From Micromonospora olivasterospora (lineage in GTDB: Bacteria; Actinomycetota; Actinomycetes; Mycobacteriales; Micromonosporaceae), in contig NZ_VLKE01000001.1 of assembly GCF_007830265.1 (NCBI RefSeq), positions 248,001 through 312,000 of the forward strand: a DNA stretch of 64,000 nt, written 5' to 3'. The notes beneath the pieces are model-generated. The model was not told the DNA's origin. It saw only the letters and a list, made by a program, of their open reading frames with translations, and searched no databases. Shown piece after piece: positions 25,397 to 33,894 of the stretch (within the stretch, counting starts at the first letter, position 1; every line of letters begins with the position of its first letter). The position numbers and the translations under genes were made by a program.

Positions 25397-25969
25397 ATGC
25401 CGCACGACGCCGACGACCGACGCGCCCTGTTCCAACGGGTCGTCGACGACATCGTCGACCAGATCCGCACCGGCAAACTCGCCCCCGGCGACGTGCTCCC
25501 CACCGCCCGGCGCATGGCAGACACCTACGGCGTCGCCTCCATGACCGCCCAACGCGCCCTACGCGAGCTGCAACACCGCGGTCTCACCTACGCCGTCGTC
25601 GGCAAAGGCACCTTCGTCCACCCCCAAGCACCCGAACGCATCGGCACCGATGCCGACGGCCGGCCCATCGCCGCGACCACCCAGACGCCGGCCATCAGCG
25701 ACAACCCGGCACTCAACCGGCGCCTCGCCCTCTACCTCCTAAAACGGGAGCGCATCAGCGGCAAGATCGTCGACGCGTTCATGAACAAGGACACGGCCGC
25801 CGCCTGGCAAGCCACCGAAGAACTCGCCACCCTCCAACAGACACACACCGACCTCGCCGACGACCTCGCCGCCTACGAAGCCAACCTCGGACGAGCCGCC
25901 GGCACCACCAGCAGCGCCCCTGCCGCCGACAGGCCAGCAGTGAAGCGACGCCGCAACCCCAAGGCGTAG
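25397..25969 (+). CDS. GntR-family repressor (KorSA/TraR-like, AICE1)
   Basis: This 190-residue protein has an N-terminal winged helix of the GntR family (ALFQRVVDDIVDQIRTGKLA, PGDVLPTARRMADTYGVASM, TAQRALRELQHRGLTYAVVG, KGTFVHP) and a short helical C-terminal part. It is divergent from the transfer operon, the position of korSA in pSAM2, and is expected to silence transfer genes while the element is integrated. ATG 25397 (MPHDADDRRALF) aligns with the AICE2 start; upstream in-frame starts lack homology. Confidence 0.9.
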   Translation: MPHDADDRRALFQRVVDDIVDQIRTGKLAPGDVLPTARRMADTYGVASMTAQRALRELQHRGLTYAVVGKGTFVHPQAPERIGTDADGRPIAATTQTPAISDNPALNRRLALYLLKRERISGKIVDAFMNKDTAAAWQATEELATLQQTHTDLADDLAAYEANLGRAAGTTSSAPAADRPAVKRRRNPKA

Positions 25970-26029
25970 CCCAGCAGCCCCGCCACCGACGGAGCCACTG
26001 GGCTAAGAACTGCTTCACCAGATCAAGAC

Positions 26030-26049
26030 GGCCCGGCTGACGCCGGGCC
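26030..26049 (+). terminator. Hairpin downstream of AICE1 gntR
   Basis: GGCCCGGC-TGAC-GCCGGGCC is a perfect 8-bp stem with a 4-base loop, 60 bp after the stop. AICE2 has the counterpart at 34525-34546. No T-run follows, as is common in actinomycetes. Confidence 0.6.
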
Positions 26050-26315
26050 GCGCGCCCGCGCTACAGCCTTCGGCCCGCGCGCACGCGGCCGCCGCGAGCG
26101 GAGCGGCCAATCGACGCCTCCCAGCCGACGCGATCAAGGCCGTGACGATCCCTTCACGGGCCAACCACGGCGATGGGTTCCGGGGATCGACGCCACGGCC
26201 GCTACGCGCCGTGCCACCGGAGCCCTGCGCCGGCAAGGTGTCGCTTGAACGAGCTTCGCGCCTCGGAAGGACAACCCGCAGATTCATCGAGATACTTGCA
26301 TGTATGCCAATTGCC
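26050..26315. other. Non-coding GC-rich stretch at the AICE1 right side
   Basis: No gene is seen. CGCGCGCCCGCGCTACAGCC and GGCCCGCGCGCACGCGGCC form repeats that are also present at the same place in AICE2 (34543-34590). A cis-acting transfer locus (clt) is possible but not shown. Confidence 0.35.
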
Positions 26316-26337
26316 TGACATCGACAGTGACAGCAAC
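26316..26337 (+). repeat. AICE1 end repeat R1
   Basis: TGACATCGACA-GTGACAGCAAC is the partner of L1 (17462). It lies 89 bp beyond the stop of the immunity gene at 26427. Upstream, ATACTTG(N)ATG...CCAA resembles the context of R2. Confidence 0.55.
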
Positions 26338-26426
26338 GCAGGCAAACGGCCGCACCCTTCAGCGCCCACCGCAACGACGAAAACACGTTCCGCAAGAGGG
26401 CTCAACCAAGCTGACGCCCCTCCTTA

Positions 26427-26837
26427 TCACACGAGGTCGATGTTAATGCCGTAAGTCTGACTCAGCTCTTCAACCAAACGCGCGCCAGCGTAACTTACGA
26501 TTCCACGATTCCACCATTCATCCATAGGGGCCCTTGGAAAAGCATCAGTGCGCAGGATTCTGCGGAACTCTTCATCTATTTCTAAGGCCGCCCGCCGGAG
26601 ATCATCCAGTTCAGGAAAATGAGCAAGGGCCGATTCTCGCATCGCGCGCTCCAGGCCATCACGCGCCGTCAAATCGTTGAAATAGTCTTCAGCGTCACCT
26701 TTATAGCCACGGATACAGGACTCTACGAATCCCGACCATCGCGCCAGGAGGGCATCCGGCTCGCAGTCTCGCCAGCGCCCTGTGTCACGCATGAACTGGG
26801 CGAACACCTGGGCGAAGCTCGCATCTCGCGCCGTCAT
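26427..26837 (-). CDS. Putative immunity protein for orphan toxin tip 1
   Basis: This is a 136-residue soluble acidic protein: MTARDASFAQVFAQFMRDTG, SGFVESCIRGYKGDAEDYFN, WWNRGIVSYAGARLVEELSQ. Its ATG overlaps the toxin stop by 4 bp (26834-26837), the tight coupling typical of toxin/immunity pairs. No family is recognised. The function is inferred from the position directly after a displaced Rhs tip. The base composition is lower in GC than the AICE genes on both sides, consistent with separate acquisition. Confidence 0.6.
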   Translation of the reverse strand: MTARDASFAQVFAQFMRDTGRWRDCEPDALLARWSGFVESCIRGYKGDAEDYFNDLTARDGLERAMRESALAHFPELDDLRRAALEIDEEFRRILRTDAFPRAPMDEWWNRGIVSYAGARLVEELSQTYGINIDLV

Positions 26838-27206
26838 CTGGCAGCCTCGCGAGCGAAGTACGCCGCTGGGTCATCAGGACGGAAGTATGTAGTAATCACG
26901 TTACCTTGCCTAATTCCGACCCTGCCGGACGAGTCAAGTCGAATGATGGCTCCGTCGCTGCTTCGTACAGCCTGCCGCGCTCCCGCTGGGCAGGAATTGC
27001 CGCACATCAGCTTCTGCGCATCGGATACGAAGTCCTCGAATCCGCCGTCATAGTCATACTCTGGCATATCCGGCTTGCGCGTTGCATTGCCGGCATCATC
27101 GAGGCCAAGAACATGCTTGTCGTATTTCTCGTCAGCCACCCCGGGCTTGAAATTGCAGTTGTGAACGAGCACCGGAGTTTCGCCGGCCACCACATAGTAC
27201 GTGTGG
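26834..27206 (-). CDS. Orphan Rhs-type toxin tip 1 (Hint end plus toxin)
   Basis: The piece reads HTYYVVAGETPVLVHNCNFK, then EYDYDGGFEDFVSDAQKLMC, GNSCPAGARQAVRSSDGAII, RLDSSGRVGIRQGNVITTYF, RPDDPAAYFAREAAR. The first 17 residues copy the end of the Hint domain of the large Rhs protein. An in-frame TGA stands just before HTYY, so it is a displaced tip and not a normal gene; GTG at 27193 could start a 119-residue product. The compact C-terminal domain with I-R-x-G-N-V-I-T-T-Y-F resembles small RNase (BECR-like) toxins, but this is uncertain. An immunity gene follows with a 4-bp overlap. Confidence 0.7.
27192..27206. repeat. 15-bp tip joint, copy at orphan tip 1
   Basis: ACATAGTACGTGTGG is identical to 17346-17360 and to 35749-35763 in the full Rhs gene. 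Homology to the Hint domain starts here. Confidence 0.85.
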
Positions 27207-27305
27207 GATTTTCATCCCGTCACGCAATGTGACTTACGTTCTCATGGCGTTTCACCTGGCCTTTCGTGGGTGGCGTCTACTCGCCGCATCGAAATCTATC
27301 GGTGT

Positions 27306-27327
27306 TGACGGCGACGGTGACGGCAAC
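27306..27327 (+). repeat. AICE2 end repeat L2
   Basis: TGACGGCGACG-GTGACGGCAAC lies 100 bp from the tip joint at 27206, the same spacing as L1 to its joint. R2 at 34755-34776 is the partner. Confidence 0.6.
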
Positions 27328-27376
27328 CTGGGGAGACGTCCGCGCCCTTCAGTGGTCAGGGCATCGATGGGTGGCG

Positions 27377-27850
27377 TTATCCGAGGTAGGGGGTGTCGCG
27401 GTGCTCGGCGTGGTGGTGGAGGCGGAGGCGGACGGTGTCGTGGATGGGGATGTGGTCGAAGTCGGCGGGGTGGATGAAGCGGACCTCGGTGGACTCGTCG
27501 CTGACGGTCAGCGTGCCGCCGGTGACTCGGGCGAGGTAGGTGACGGTGAACTCTTGCCGCACCTCACCGTCGGCGTACGCGATGACGTGCGCGGGGTCGG
27601 TGTAGATGCCGAGCAGGCCGGTGATCTCGATGTCGAGGCCGGTCTCCTCTTTGACCTCGCGGACGGCGCACTGTTGAAGGGTTTCGCCGATGTCCATGGC
27701 GCCGCCGGGTAGGGACCAGTTGCCGGAGTCGGTGCGCCGTTGCAGCAGCACGCGGCCGTGCTCGTCGGTGACGATGGCGGCGGCGCCGGGGACGAAGCTG
27801 TTCGCGGTGGGTGCGTCCGGGTCGTGGTAGTAGTCGCGCCGGCCGGTCAC
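27377..27850 (-). CDS. Nudix hydrolase (AICE2, Pif-like position)
   Basis: This 157-residue protein has a complete Nudix box, GAMDIGETLQQCAVREVKEE followed by TGL, within LLQRRTDSGNWSLPGGAMDI. It overlaps the upstream XRE gene by 4 bp (ATGA), so the two form one operon. Nudix-motif proteins occur in pSAM2-type elements; Pif, the pSAM2 immunity factor that blocks redundant transfer, contains this motif. A role in element immunity is therefore possible but not shown. Its C-terminus is duplicated as a remnant at 13682-13800. Confidence 0.88.
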   Translation of the reverse strand: MTGRRDYYHDPDAPTANSFVPGAAAIVTDEHGRVLLQRRTDSGNWSLPGGAMDIGETLQQCAVREVKEETGLDIEITGLLGIYTDPAHVIAYADGEVRQEFTVTYLARVTGGTLTVSDESTEVRFIHPADFDHIPIHDTVRLRLHHHAEHRDTPYLG

Positions 27851-28593
27851 CGGGTCTCCTTCGGGTAGGCGGTGGTGGTTTGCCAGATCTGTTCGAACTG
27901 GTCGGCGTGGGCGGCGAAGATGCCGTGCGGGGACAGTTCGCGCAGGTGCAGGGCGGGGTGTTGGTAGCCGCGGGCGCGGTACAGGTGTGGGGTGACGATC
28001 ATCTGGTGGTCAAAGCGGAACACCGAGTTGTACAGGTGCACGGTGTGCAGGCCGATCTCCACCCCCGGCACGCCGTGGAGGGGTTCGCAGAAGTTGAGGG
28101 CGTTACGGATCCGGCCGGGTAGGGTGCCGCCGATCTGTTCGAGGGCGTCGCGTTCGGCGACGTGCGGGCAGTCGGGGTCGGCGAACGCGAGACGGACCCG
28201 GGCGCCGTTGGCGGCCTTGTCGGTGATGAGCTGCATGGTGTTGGGCAGCAACTCCAGGAGGAACGGGTAGGCGTAGCCGAGCAGGTCGATCCGCGTCGTG
28301 GCGCCGGCGAGCAGGGCGGCCCAGACGTGGTGAGGGATGTCGGCGCGGTGAGCGTAGGCGGCGACGACCTCAGCGGTGGCCTCCGCGCCCGGAGCCTGGT
28401 CGGGGCGAGTCTGCGGCCACAGGTCGGCTTCGGTCTCGCCGAGGGCGTCGGCAACGGCGAGGCGGGTGCGTTGGTGCGGGACGCGACCGGCGAGCCACCG
28501 GGTGACGGTCTTGACGTCGACACCGACGGCTGTGGCGAGGGCGGCCGGGTCGAGGTGGGCGCGGAGCATGGCCGCGCGGAGGCGGTGACTCAT
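27847..28593 (-). CDS. XRE-family regulator with DUF5919-like C-terminal domain (AICE2)
   Basis: This 248-residue protein has an N-terminal helix-turn-helix (AALATAVGVDVKTVTRWLAG, then RVPHQRTRLAVADALGETEA) and a C-terminal domain. In the latter, YAHRADIPHHVWAALLAG, IDLLGYAYPFLLELLP, VRLAFADPDCPHVAERDALE and YRARGYQHPALHLRELSP resemble the phospholipase-D-like DUF5919 fold of many actinobacterial XRE proteins. It is coupled to the Nudix gene and divergent from the small Cys protein. It probably regulates the element. Confidence 0.85.
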   Translation of the reverse strand: MSHRLRAAMLRAHLDPAALATAVGVDVKTVTRWLAGRVPHQRTRLAVADALGETEADLWPQTRPDQAPGAEATAEVVAAYAHRADIPHHVWAALLAGATTRIDLLGYAYPFLLELLPNTMQLITDKAANGARVRLAFADPDCPHVAERDALEQIGGTLPGRIRNALNFCEPLHGVPGVEIGLHTVHLYNSVFRFDHQMIVTPHLYRARGYQHPALHLRELSPHGIFAAHADQFEQIWQTTTAYPKETR

Positions 28594-28855
28594 ACCGACC
28601 CACGGTAGTGGACACGGCGGGACGCGCCAGGGTCGTGGAAGTGTCCGGCGTGGTGTCTGTCGGGACGTTGGGGTGCCCGAGGCTGGTTCGTAGGTTCAGC
28701 GACAGGGCCTCGCCGGTTCGCTTGCGGCAGTACGCCGGGCTGGCGGGTGCCAGGGGGGAAGGGGTTGCCGTCGGCCCTGGGAGTGGTCGGGTCGGGTGTC
28801 GGCAGTGGCCCCTTCCCCCTTCCAACGAGCCCGATGGGTGGTGGGGTTGTTGTCG

Positions 28856-29088
28856 GTGCATCAGCCGGTACGGCCGCAGTGGATCTGCGCGGGTGCGGGG
28901 CGGCGTGGCCGTGTCGGACCCGCAAGCGGCAGCTCGTGGTGGAGTTCACCGGTGCGCGGATATCGCTGATGCTGCACCTGTCGGCGTACCTGGTCCAGGC
29001 GTGCGAGGACCTGCCGCACACCCCATCGGGGGTTCTGCACGCGCGTTTCCTCGCCTGGCCACGCTCAGCGGCACTGCGCAACGAGTAG
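28856..29088 (+). pseudogene. Small Cys-motif protein (AICE2), one-base frameshift
   Basis: The reading VHQPVRPQWICAG starts at GTG 28856 and corresponds to MHLPVRPAWTCAG in AICE1. After TGCGCGGG one G is missing, and the homologous part (CGAAWPCRTRKRQLVVEFTG, then ARISLMLHLSAYLVQACEDL) continues in another frame to 29088. Either the gene is broken or a base was lost in sequencing a G-run. It is convergent with int as in AICE1. Confidence 0.6.
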
Positions 29089-29139
29089 CGGGGCGCCCGA
29101 CCAGGATCCTGCTCTGGTCGAGGCGCCGCGGGTCGGGTG

Positions 29140-30423
29140 TCAGTCGTCGGCGGGTGGGGTGTCGTCGTCCGGGTCGGTGTCGTCGGGGTGTAGGGCTCGG
29201 TTCATGGCTTCGATGGCATTGCGGTGCAGGCGGGGTCGGACGTGGGCGTAGATGTCGGCGGTGACGTGCAGCCGGGCATGTCCGAGGAGTTCCTTGATGG
29301 TGACGAGTTCGACGCCTTGTTCCAGCAGCAGCGTGGCGCAGGTGTGTCGGAGGTCGTGGAAGCGGATGTATCGGACCTCGGCGAGGTAGCAGATCGTCTC
29401 GTGCTGACGATGAACGTTCGCAGGGTCGAGCGGTTTGCCGGTCGCGGTGGCGAACACCAGGTCGAGATCTGTCCAGGTGTCGCCGGCTTCCCGCCGGTCG
29501 ATGTCCTGCCGGCGCCGGTAGCGGGTCAGCGAGGCGATGCAGTCTCGGGGTAGCAGGATCCGCCGCTGCGACGCTTCGGTCTTGGGTGGTTGGAAGGACA
29601 TGCCGCCTTTGGTGCGGGCGAGGGTGCGGCGTACGGACAGGTGCCCGGCGTCCAGGTCGATGTCGGACCATTGCAGGCCGAGGATTTCGCCGCGCCGCAT
29701 GCCGGTGCGTAGCGCGAGTTCGAACAGCGGGCTGTCGCGGTGGAACGCGGCAGCGTACAGATATTTGCGGGCCTCGCCAGCGGTGAACGGCTGGTATCGG
29801 CTGCGGGCGGGGGTGGGGAGTCGGACCGGGGAGGCGACGTTGCGGTACAAGAGTTCCTCCCGTACGGCGTGGGCGAGGGCGGCGGACAGGACCGAACGGA
29901 TGTAGCGGACGGTGGCCGGCTTCACGTGGCGTTGGCAGCAGGCGCCGACGGCGCAGCAGCGGGGCCGCCGGTCCTTGCGCGGGTGGTGCGGGTCGCGGCG
30001 GGCGTCCCAGCCTCGGGCGCAGCACTGGCACACGGTTTGGATGGTGTCGAGGAAGGTGCGGACTTCGGTGACGGTGAGCGCGGCGAGCCGGCGGTGACCG
30101 AGTGCGGGGATGAGGAACTGGCGGATGTAGGTGTCGTAGTTGGCGTAGGTGGTGGGCCGTACCTGGTGGACCGCCACGGTGGTGAGCCAGCGGGTGAGGT
30201 AGTCGGCGACGGTGATCGTCGGGTCGGCGGTCGCGGGTAGACCCCGGTGGGAGTCGGCGAGTTTCACGGCCAGCTTGTCGGCGGCTTCCTTGCGGGTGGC
30301 GCCGTAGACCCGGACCCGTCGGCTACTGCCGTCGGCGGCCTGGACGTAGCCGGCCCCTTCCCACCGGCCGTCGGCGCGCTGGTAGATGGTGCCTTCACCG
30401 TTGGCGCGTTTCCTACCGGCCAT
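29140..30423 (-). CDS. int: AICE2 tyrosine integrase (intact)
   Basis: This 427-residue site-specific recombinase is expected to integrate the element and, with Xis, excise it. It has an N-terminal AP2-like/arm-binding region (MAGRKRANGEGTIYQRADGR), a SAM-like core-binding domain (ITVADYLTRWLTTVAVHQVR), and a Cys-rich insert (CQCCARGWD, RCCAVGACCQRH) peculiar to this subgroup. The catalytic core shows RTGMRRGEILGLQW, FHDLRHTCATLLLEQG, LLGHARLHVTADIY (Arg, His-x-x-Arg, His, Tyr). It starts a few bases inside the end of xis. Because AICE1 Int is frameshifted, this is the only intact AICE integrase in the window. Confidence 0.93.
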   Translation of the reverse strand: MAGRKRANGEGTIYQRADGRWEGAGYVQAADGSSRRVRVYGATRKEAADKLAVKLADSHRGLPATADPTITVADYLTRWLTTVAVHQVRPTTYANYDTYIRQFLIPALGHRRLAALTVTEVRTFLDTIQTVCQCCARGWDARRDPHHPRKDRRPRCCAVGACCQRHVKPATVRYIRSVLSAALAHAVREELLYRNVASPVRLPTPARSRYQPFTAGEARKYLYAAAFHRDSPLFELALRTGMRRGEILGLQWSDIDLDAGHLSVRRTLARTKGGMSFQPPKTEASQRRILLPRDCIASLTRYRRRQDIDRREAGDTWTDLDLVFATATGKPLDPANVHRQHETICYLAEVRYIRFHDLRHTCATLLLEQGVELVTIKELLGHARLHVTADIYAHVRPRLHRNAIEAMNRALHPDDTDPDDDTPPADD

Positions 30424-30604
30424 GTCCGGTCACCTCCCCGCTCAACTCGCGCAGGTAGGTGGCCAGCGCCGTGGCGGGAATGCGGCGGCACCGCCCGATG
30501 CGGACCGACCGGAGTCGCCGGGTGCGGATGAGGTGGTAGACGGTGTGTTTGGACACTTGGAGCCGGTCCATGACCTGGGCGACAGTCAGCAGGTCAGCAG
30601 TCAC
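30413..30604 (-). CDS. xis: Excisionase/HTH_17 protein (AICE2 Xis)
   Basis: This 63-residue HTH_17 protein (LLTVAQVMDRLQVSKHTVYH, LIRTRRLRSVRIGRCRRIPA) is close to the AICE1 protein. GTG 30604 was chosen because it aligns with the AICE1 start; the ATG further upstream lies inside rep. Rep overlaps its start and int overlaps its end, giving the order rep-xis-int in one transcript. Confidence 0.9.
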   Translation of the reverse strand: MTADLLTVAQVMDRLQVSKHTVYHLIRTRRLRSVRIGRCRRIPATALATYLRELSGEVTGHGR

Positions 30605-31950
30605 GCCCACCTCCCGGTCCGGCGTAGCGCCAGTCACCGACGACGAACACGCCCGACGGGTCGACGCCGGCCCGCTCGGCATGCCGGTCGGCCATCCAGC
30701 TACGGCGTTCGGCGCGTAGCGCGGTGAAGGTGGTGGAGTAGGTGCGTGAGGTGGTGGCGAAGTGGCCCCGGAATCCGAGGGTGTGCGCGTACCGGCGCAG
30801 CCTCAGCCGACCGAGGCCGGGTTGGGCGCCCAGCCACCAGCAGGTGTCAACCAGCCGACGGGCGTGCACGCTCAGGTGCCGCAGGCTGACGCCAGGTCGC
30901 CGGCCGGTCCCCGCACACCGGTGACACAGCACCGCCGTCGTGCGGTTCGTGCCGTGGCCGTCGCAGGCGCGGCAGTAGATCGGGGCCGAGGTCGACCCCG
31001 ACCGTCTCGGCGGCCTTGGTGGCGTACTTCGCCACGTACTGGGCCACCACCGTCTCCGACAGGTCACCGGCGCGGCTGATCGGACGGACATCGACCTGCC
31101 GACCCCACCTCAACCGTCGAGCCGTCACCCGGTGGCATGCCGGAGTGGTGACCTCGACCCGCCGGATCGCGGCGCGGATGGCGTGGTCGAGCAGGTCGAC
31201 GTTGGCCCAACCGGCCGGGGCCGAGGACGGGCCGTCTGCGCCGTCCAGGCGGACGATCGCGTGCAGGTGCACCACGCCCCGGGCCTGGAACTCGGCGACC
31301 TTGGCGAACACCACCCGCACCTGCCGGGTCGCCACCCCCCGAGGCAGACCGGCTGCGGCGGCCAGGCCACGACGCGTCTCGGTGGTGAACTGTGCCCACA
31401 ACGGCCCGACGTGCGCGTTGAACAGCACCTGACCGGGGTAGTCGTAGCCGGCCGAGTCGAGGGGCGTGCCAATCGCCGGGTCGGCGACCGGATGCCACCG
31501 GCCACAGCTACGACGCACGGGCGTACGTCGGGTGCGGGGGTGGCAGGGGCGGGGCTGGCCGTGCCGGTCCGGGCCGAGGTGCACCGGCCCGAACGACGGC
31601 GCGGTCACCGTGACGAACAGCCGAGGCCGGTCGGCGACCTGCGCCGGGGTGTCCTTCCCACCGTGCAGGCCGGCGGCGATCAGGTGGTAGGCATCCAGCT
31701 TGTACAGCGCGGAGCAGGCCGAGCAGACCGACGCGCGGCGGCTGCGGCAGCGCAACTCGACCACCCGACCGTGTGTGGTGTCCGCGTGGAGGCGGTCGAC
31801 GATCCTGCCGGTGCCGCGCTCGACGAGCAGACTCCTACCGGTAACGGCGACCGGATGCCGGCACTCGCCAACCCGGTGGGCGAGGCCGGCGGAGGCCGCC
31901 ACGCGGAGCAGGCCGCCCAGATCCGTTGGTACAGGATGGGGTGACATCAT
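30594..31950 (-). pseudogene. AICE2 replication initiator (RepSA-like), frameshifted
   Basis: The first frame starts MMSPHPVPTDLGGLLRVAAS at 31950. It contains the Cys motif (CRSRRASVCSACSALYKLDA), GVVHLHAIVRLDG and YVAKYATKAAETVGVDL. Near 30985-30995 the frame changes by one base. The rest (PIYCRACDGHGTNRTT, CHRCAGTGRRPGVSLRHL, YSTTFTALRAERRSWMADRH, VVGDWRYAG) is in another frame to 30594. AICE1 Rep is continuous across the same point (VGVDLPPLFCRACRG). Unless this is a sequencing error, AICE2 lacks a complete initiator. Confidence 0.85.
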
Positions 31951-32050
31951 CGGGAGTGGTTCCTTCTCACTGCTGGGATAGGGGCTGAACCCGGGCAGCG
32001 CGGCGGAGTGTTCTTGGCGGAATGGGCCGCCGCTCTGCCCGGGGAACTCG

Positions 32051-33418
32051 TCATCGGGGTGCGGCATCGGCCACCACCCTCCCCGTGGTCAACAGGTGCA
32101 GCGGGTCGCGGACCAGGTGCGCGGTCGCGGTGGCGATCGCATCGGCGGTCGCGTCCGGCACGTACGGCGTGCGGACCAGGGTGAACCCGGGCCGCCCGTG
32201 CGCAACCATCGAGGCCACCCCGACATAGGCCGGGTCTTGCAGGCGACGCGGGTGCTCATCCGGCGCATTCGTGATGTCCGAGCCGAGTACGGCCGTGGCC
32301 GCCTCGCTGGTGCGCTGCGCGAAGCTGATCGCGACCTGGCAGTTGTCGCGGATCTTCGTCGGGATCGCATCCCCGGTCGCCTTCTGCGTCGCCAGAACGA
32401 CCTGGATACCGACGTTGCGACCCTTACGGATCAACTCCTCCACCAGCCGGGCGGTCTCCCGGGCCAGGGCGTCGAGGCGCTTGGACTGCGCGTCGGTGCC
32501 CTTGGTCTCGTTCAGGAACGTGTGCGCCTCGTCGATCACCACCGCGACCAGGGGCCAGGAGGCGGACGGGCCGACGTGCCACACGTTCTTCACGCCGAGC
32601 ACCGAGCGGATCGCGTGCTGACGGGCGACCATCAACTCCCGTACCCGGGCCAGATGGTCACGGACTTGCTCGGGGTCGTCTTTCGCCGACAGCCACGCGC
32701 GGGTGAACAGGTCGTCGTAGTCCGGGCCGCCCTTGCCGTCGATCAGCACGAACTGCACCGCCGGCGACGGGGCGAGCTGGCAGTACCGGGCGTTGAGGAA
32801 CGACGTCTTGCCGTAACCCGCCAGCCCGGCCACCACCACGCCGGAGACACCGGCCGAGCGGATCGTGACCGGCTGCTCGTCGGCGTCCACGCCGGCGACC
32901 CACACCGCCGGGTCCGACTCGGCGTCGGTCGGTTCGGTCCAGGTCGCGGGTTGGGTGAGGGGGTCGTGCAGGAGCGCCCGTATCCGGACCAGGCCGGGGC
33001 GGACCTGCGCCACCCTCACGAGGGGCACCCGCCACACGTCGGCCAGATGCCCGGCCGCCTGGGTGAACTCCTCAACGCCGAGACGACCGACGGTGGAAGC
33101 GTCGACGCGCACGCCCCACCACTCGGCCGCCACCGTGACGGCCGGGATCAACTCCCGGGTCACGACCGTGCCCGGCGGCCGGTTGGACCACCACGGCGAG
33201 TGGATCCGCTCAGTCTGGGCCAGTCCGACCCGGCGGGCGGTACGCCGCCACGTGTACTTGATCCGCCACGCGACCCGCAGCACCGGACGGAGCTTCCTGT
33301 CCGCCACCAGGTACCGCACGGCGTGCGCGCCGAGCCACACGAGTACGGCCAGGGCGGCGACCGCCACGACGACGGCCGGTACCGCCATGACCAGGCGGGT
33401 ATCAGGGGGATGGATCAT
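32051..33418 (-). CDS. FtsK/SpoIIIE-type conjugal DNA translocase (AICE2)
   Basis: This 455-residue protein has an N-terminal membrane segment (LVMAVPAVVVAVAALAVLVW), Walker A GLAGYGKT, Walker B LVAVVIDEAH and VVLATQKATGDAIPTKIRDN. It is colinear with the AICE1 protein but lacks its Ser/Gly-rich C-terminal extension. The start overlaps the stop of the small upstream gene (33415-33418). Its role is intercellular double-stranded DNA transfer of the element. Confidence 0.92.
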   Translation of the reverse strand: MIHPPDTRLVMAVPAVVVAVAALAVLVWLGAHAVRYLVADRKLRPVLRVAWRIKYTWRRTARRVGLAQTERIHSPWWSNRPPGTVVTRELIPAVTVAAEWWGVRVDASTVGRLGVEEFTQAAGHLADVWRVPLVRVAQVRPGLVRIRALLHDPLTQPATWTEPTDAESDPAVWVAGVDADEQPVTIRSAGVSGVVVAGLAGYGKTSFLNARYCQLAPSPAVQFVLIDGKGGPDYDDLFTRAWLSAKDDPEQVRDHLARVRELMVARQHAIRSVLGVKNVWHVGPSASWPLVAVVIDEAHTFLNETKGTDAQSKRLDALARETARLVEELIRKGRNVGIQVVLATQKATGDAIPTKIRDNCQVAISFAQRTSEAATAVLGSDITNAPDEHPRRLQDPAYVGVASMVAHGRPGFTLVRTPYVPDATADAIATATAHLVRDPLHLLTTGRVVADAAPR

Positions 33419-33738
33419 GCGGCCTTCACCGCCGTCAACGCCGACGCCCGGAAGATCTGCCAGGTCCGGCCGTTCTTCTCCCCCGTCACGAACGTCAACC
33501 CGGACGCCTTGACCATCTGCCCCACGGCAAGGTCCTTCGGCACCGACGGCTGCGGCACCGACACCCGCAACACCTGCGGCTGCCCACCCTCGACCGTCAG
33601 CGCGAGGGGTACCTCCACCAACGGCGCACCCGTGACACGATCGGTCGCGGCCACACCGTTGGCCTTGTCCTTGAACTGCGGCGCCGGCACAGCCAGCACC
33701 AGCAGCGTCTGGCTGCCATCAATCGGCAACACCAACAT
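33415..33738 (-). CDS. Conserved small AICE protein upstream of the translocase (AICE2)
   Basis: This 107-residue protein (MLVLPIDGSQTLLVLAVPAP, QFKDKANGVAATDRVTGAPL, GRTWQIFRASALTAVKAA) is nearly colinear with the AICE1 protein. ATG 33738 follows GAGGAG at good spacing. It is the first gene of the tra-rep-xis-int operon, directly downstream of the GntR operator region. No known domain is recognised; conservation in both elements supports a real function. Confidence 0.78.
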   Translation of the reverse strand: MLVLPIDGSQTLLVLAVPAPQFKDKANGVAATDRVTGAPLVEVPLALTVEGGQPQVLRVSVPQPSVPKDLAVGQMVKASGLTFVTGEKNGRTWQIFRASALTAVKAA

Positions 33739-33794
33739 GTTGTGTTCTCCTCTACTCCGGTCCACGCCACTGCGGCGTGCGTCCCGTGCACATA

Positions 33795-33812
33795 AGGTGT
33801 CACGTGACACCT
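33795..33812. promoter_or_regulatory. Perfect 18-bp palindrome, probable GntR operator
   Basis: AGGTGTCACGTGACACCT is its own reverse complement. It lies between the divergent transfer operon and gntR. GntR-family repressors bind such dyads; autoregulation and tra repression are known for KorSA. Confidence 0.75.
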
Positions 33813-33838
33813 GTGGCGGTCAAGGGGTTCGGAGACAC

Positions 33839-33856
33839 GAGTGTCATGTGACGCCT
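33839..33856. promoter_or_regulatory. Second, degenerate operator copy
   Basis: GAGTGTCATGTGACGCCT matches the perfect palindrome at 33795-33812 at most positions. It lies 44 bp further toward the gntR start, so it may act as a weaker second site. Confidence 0.6.
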
Positions 33857-33894
33857 GTCTCGCCTGATCAGCCCATGACGGCTACGATCAGCGC

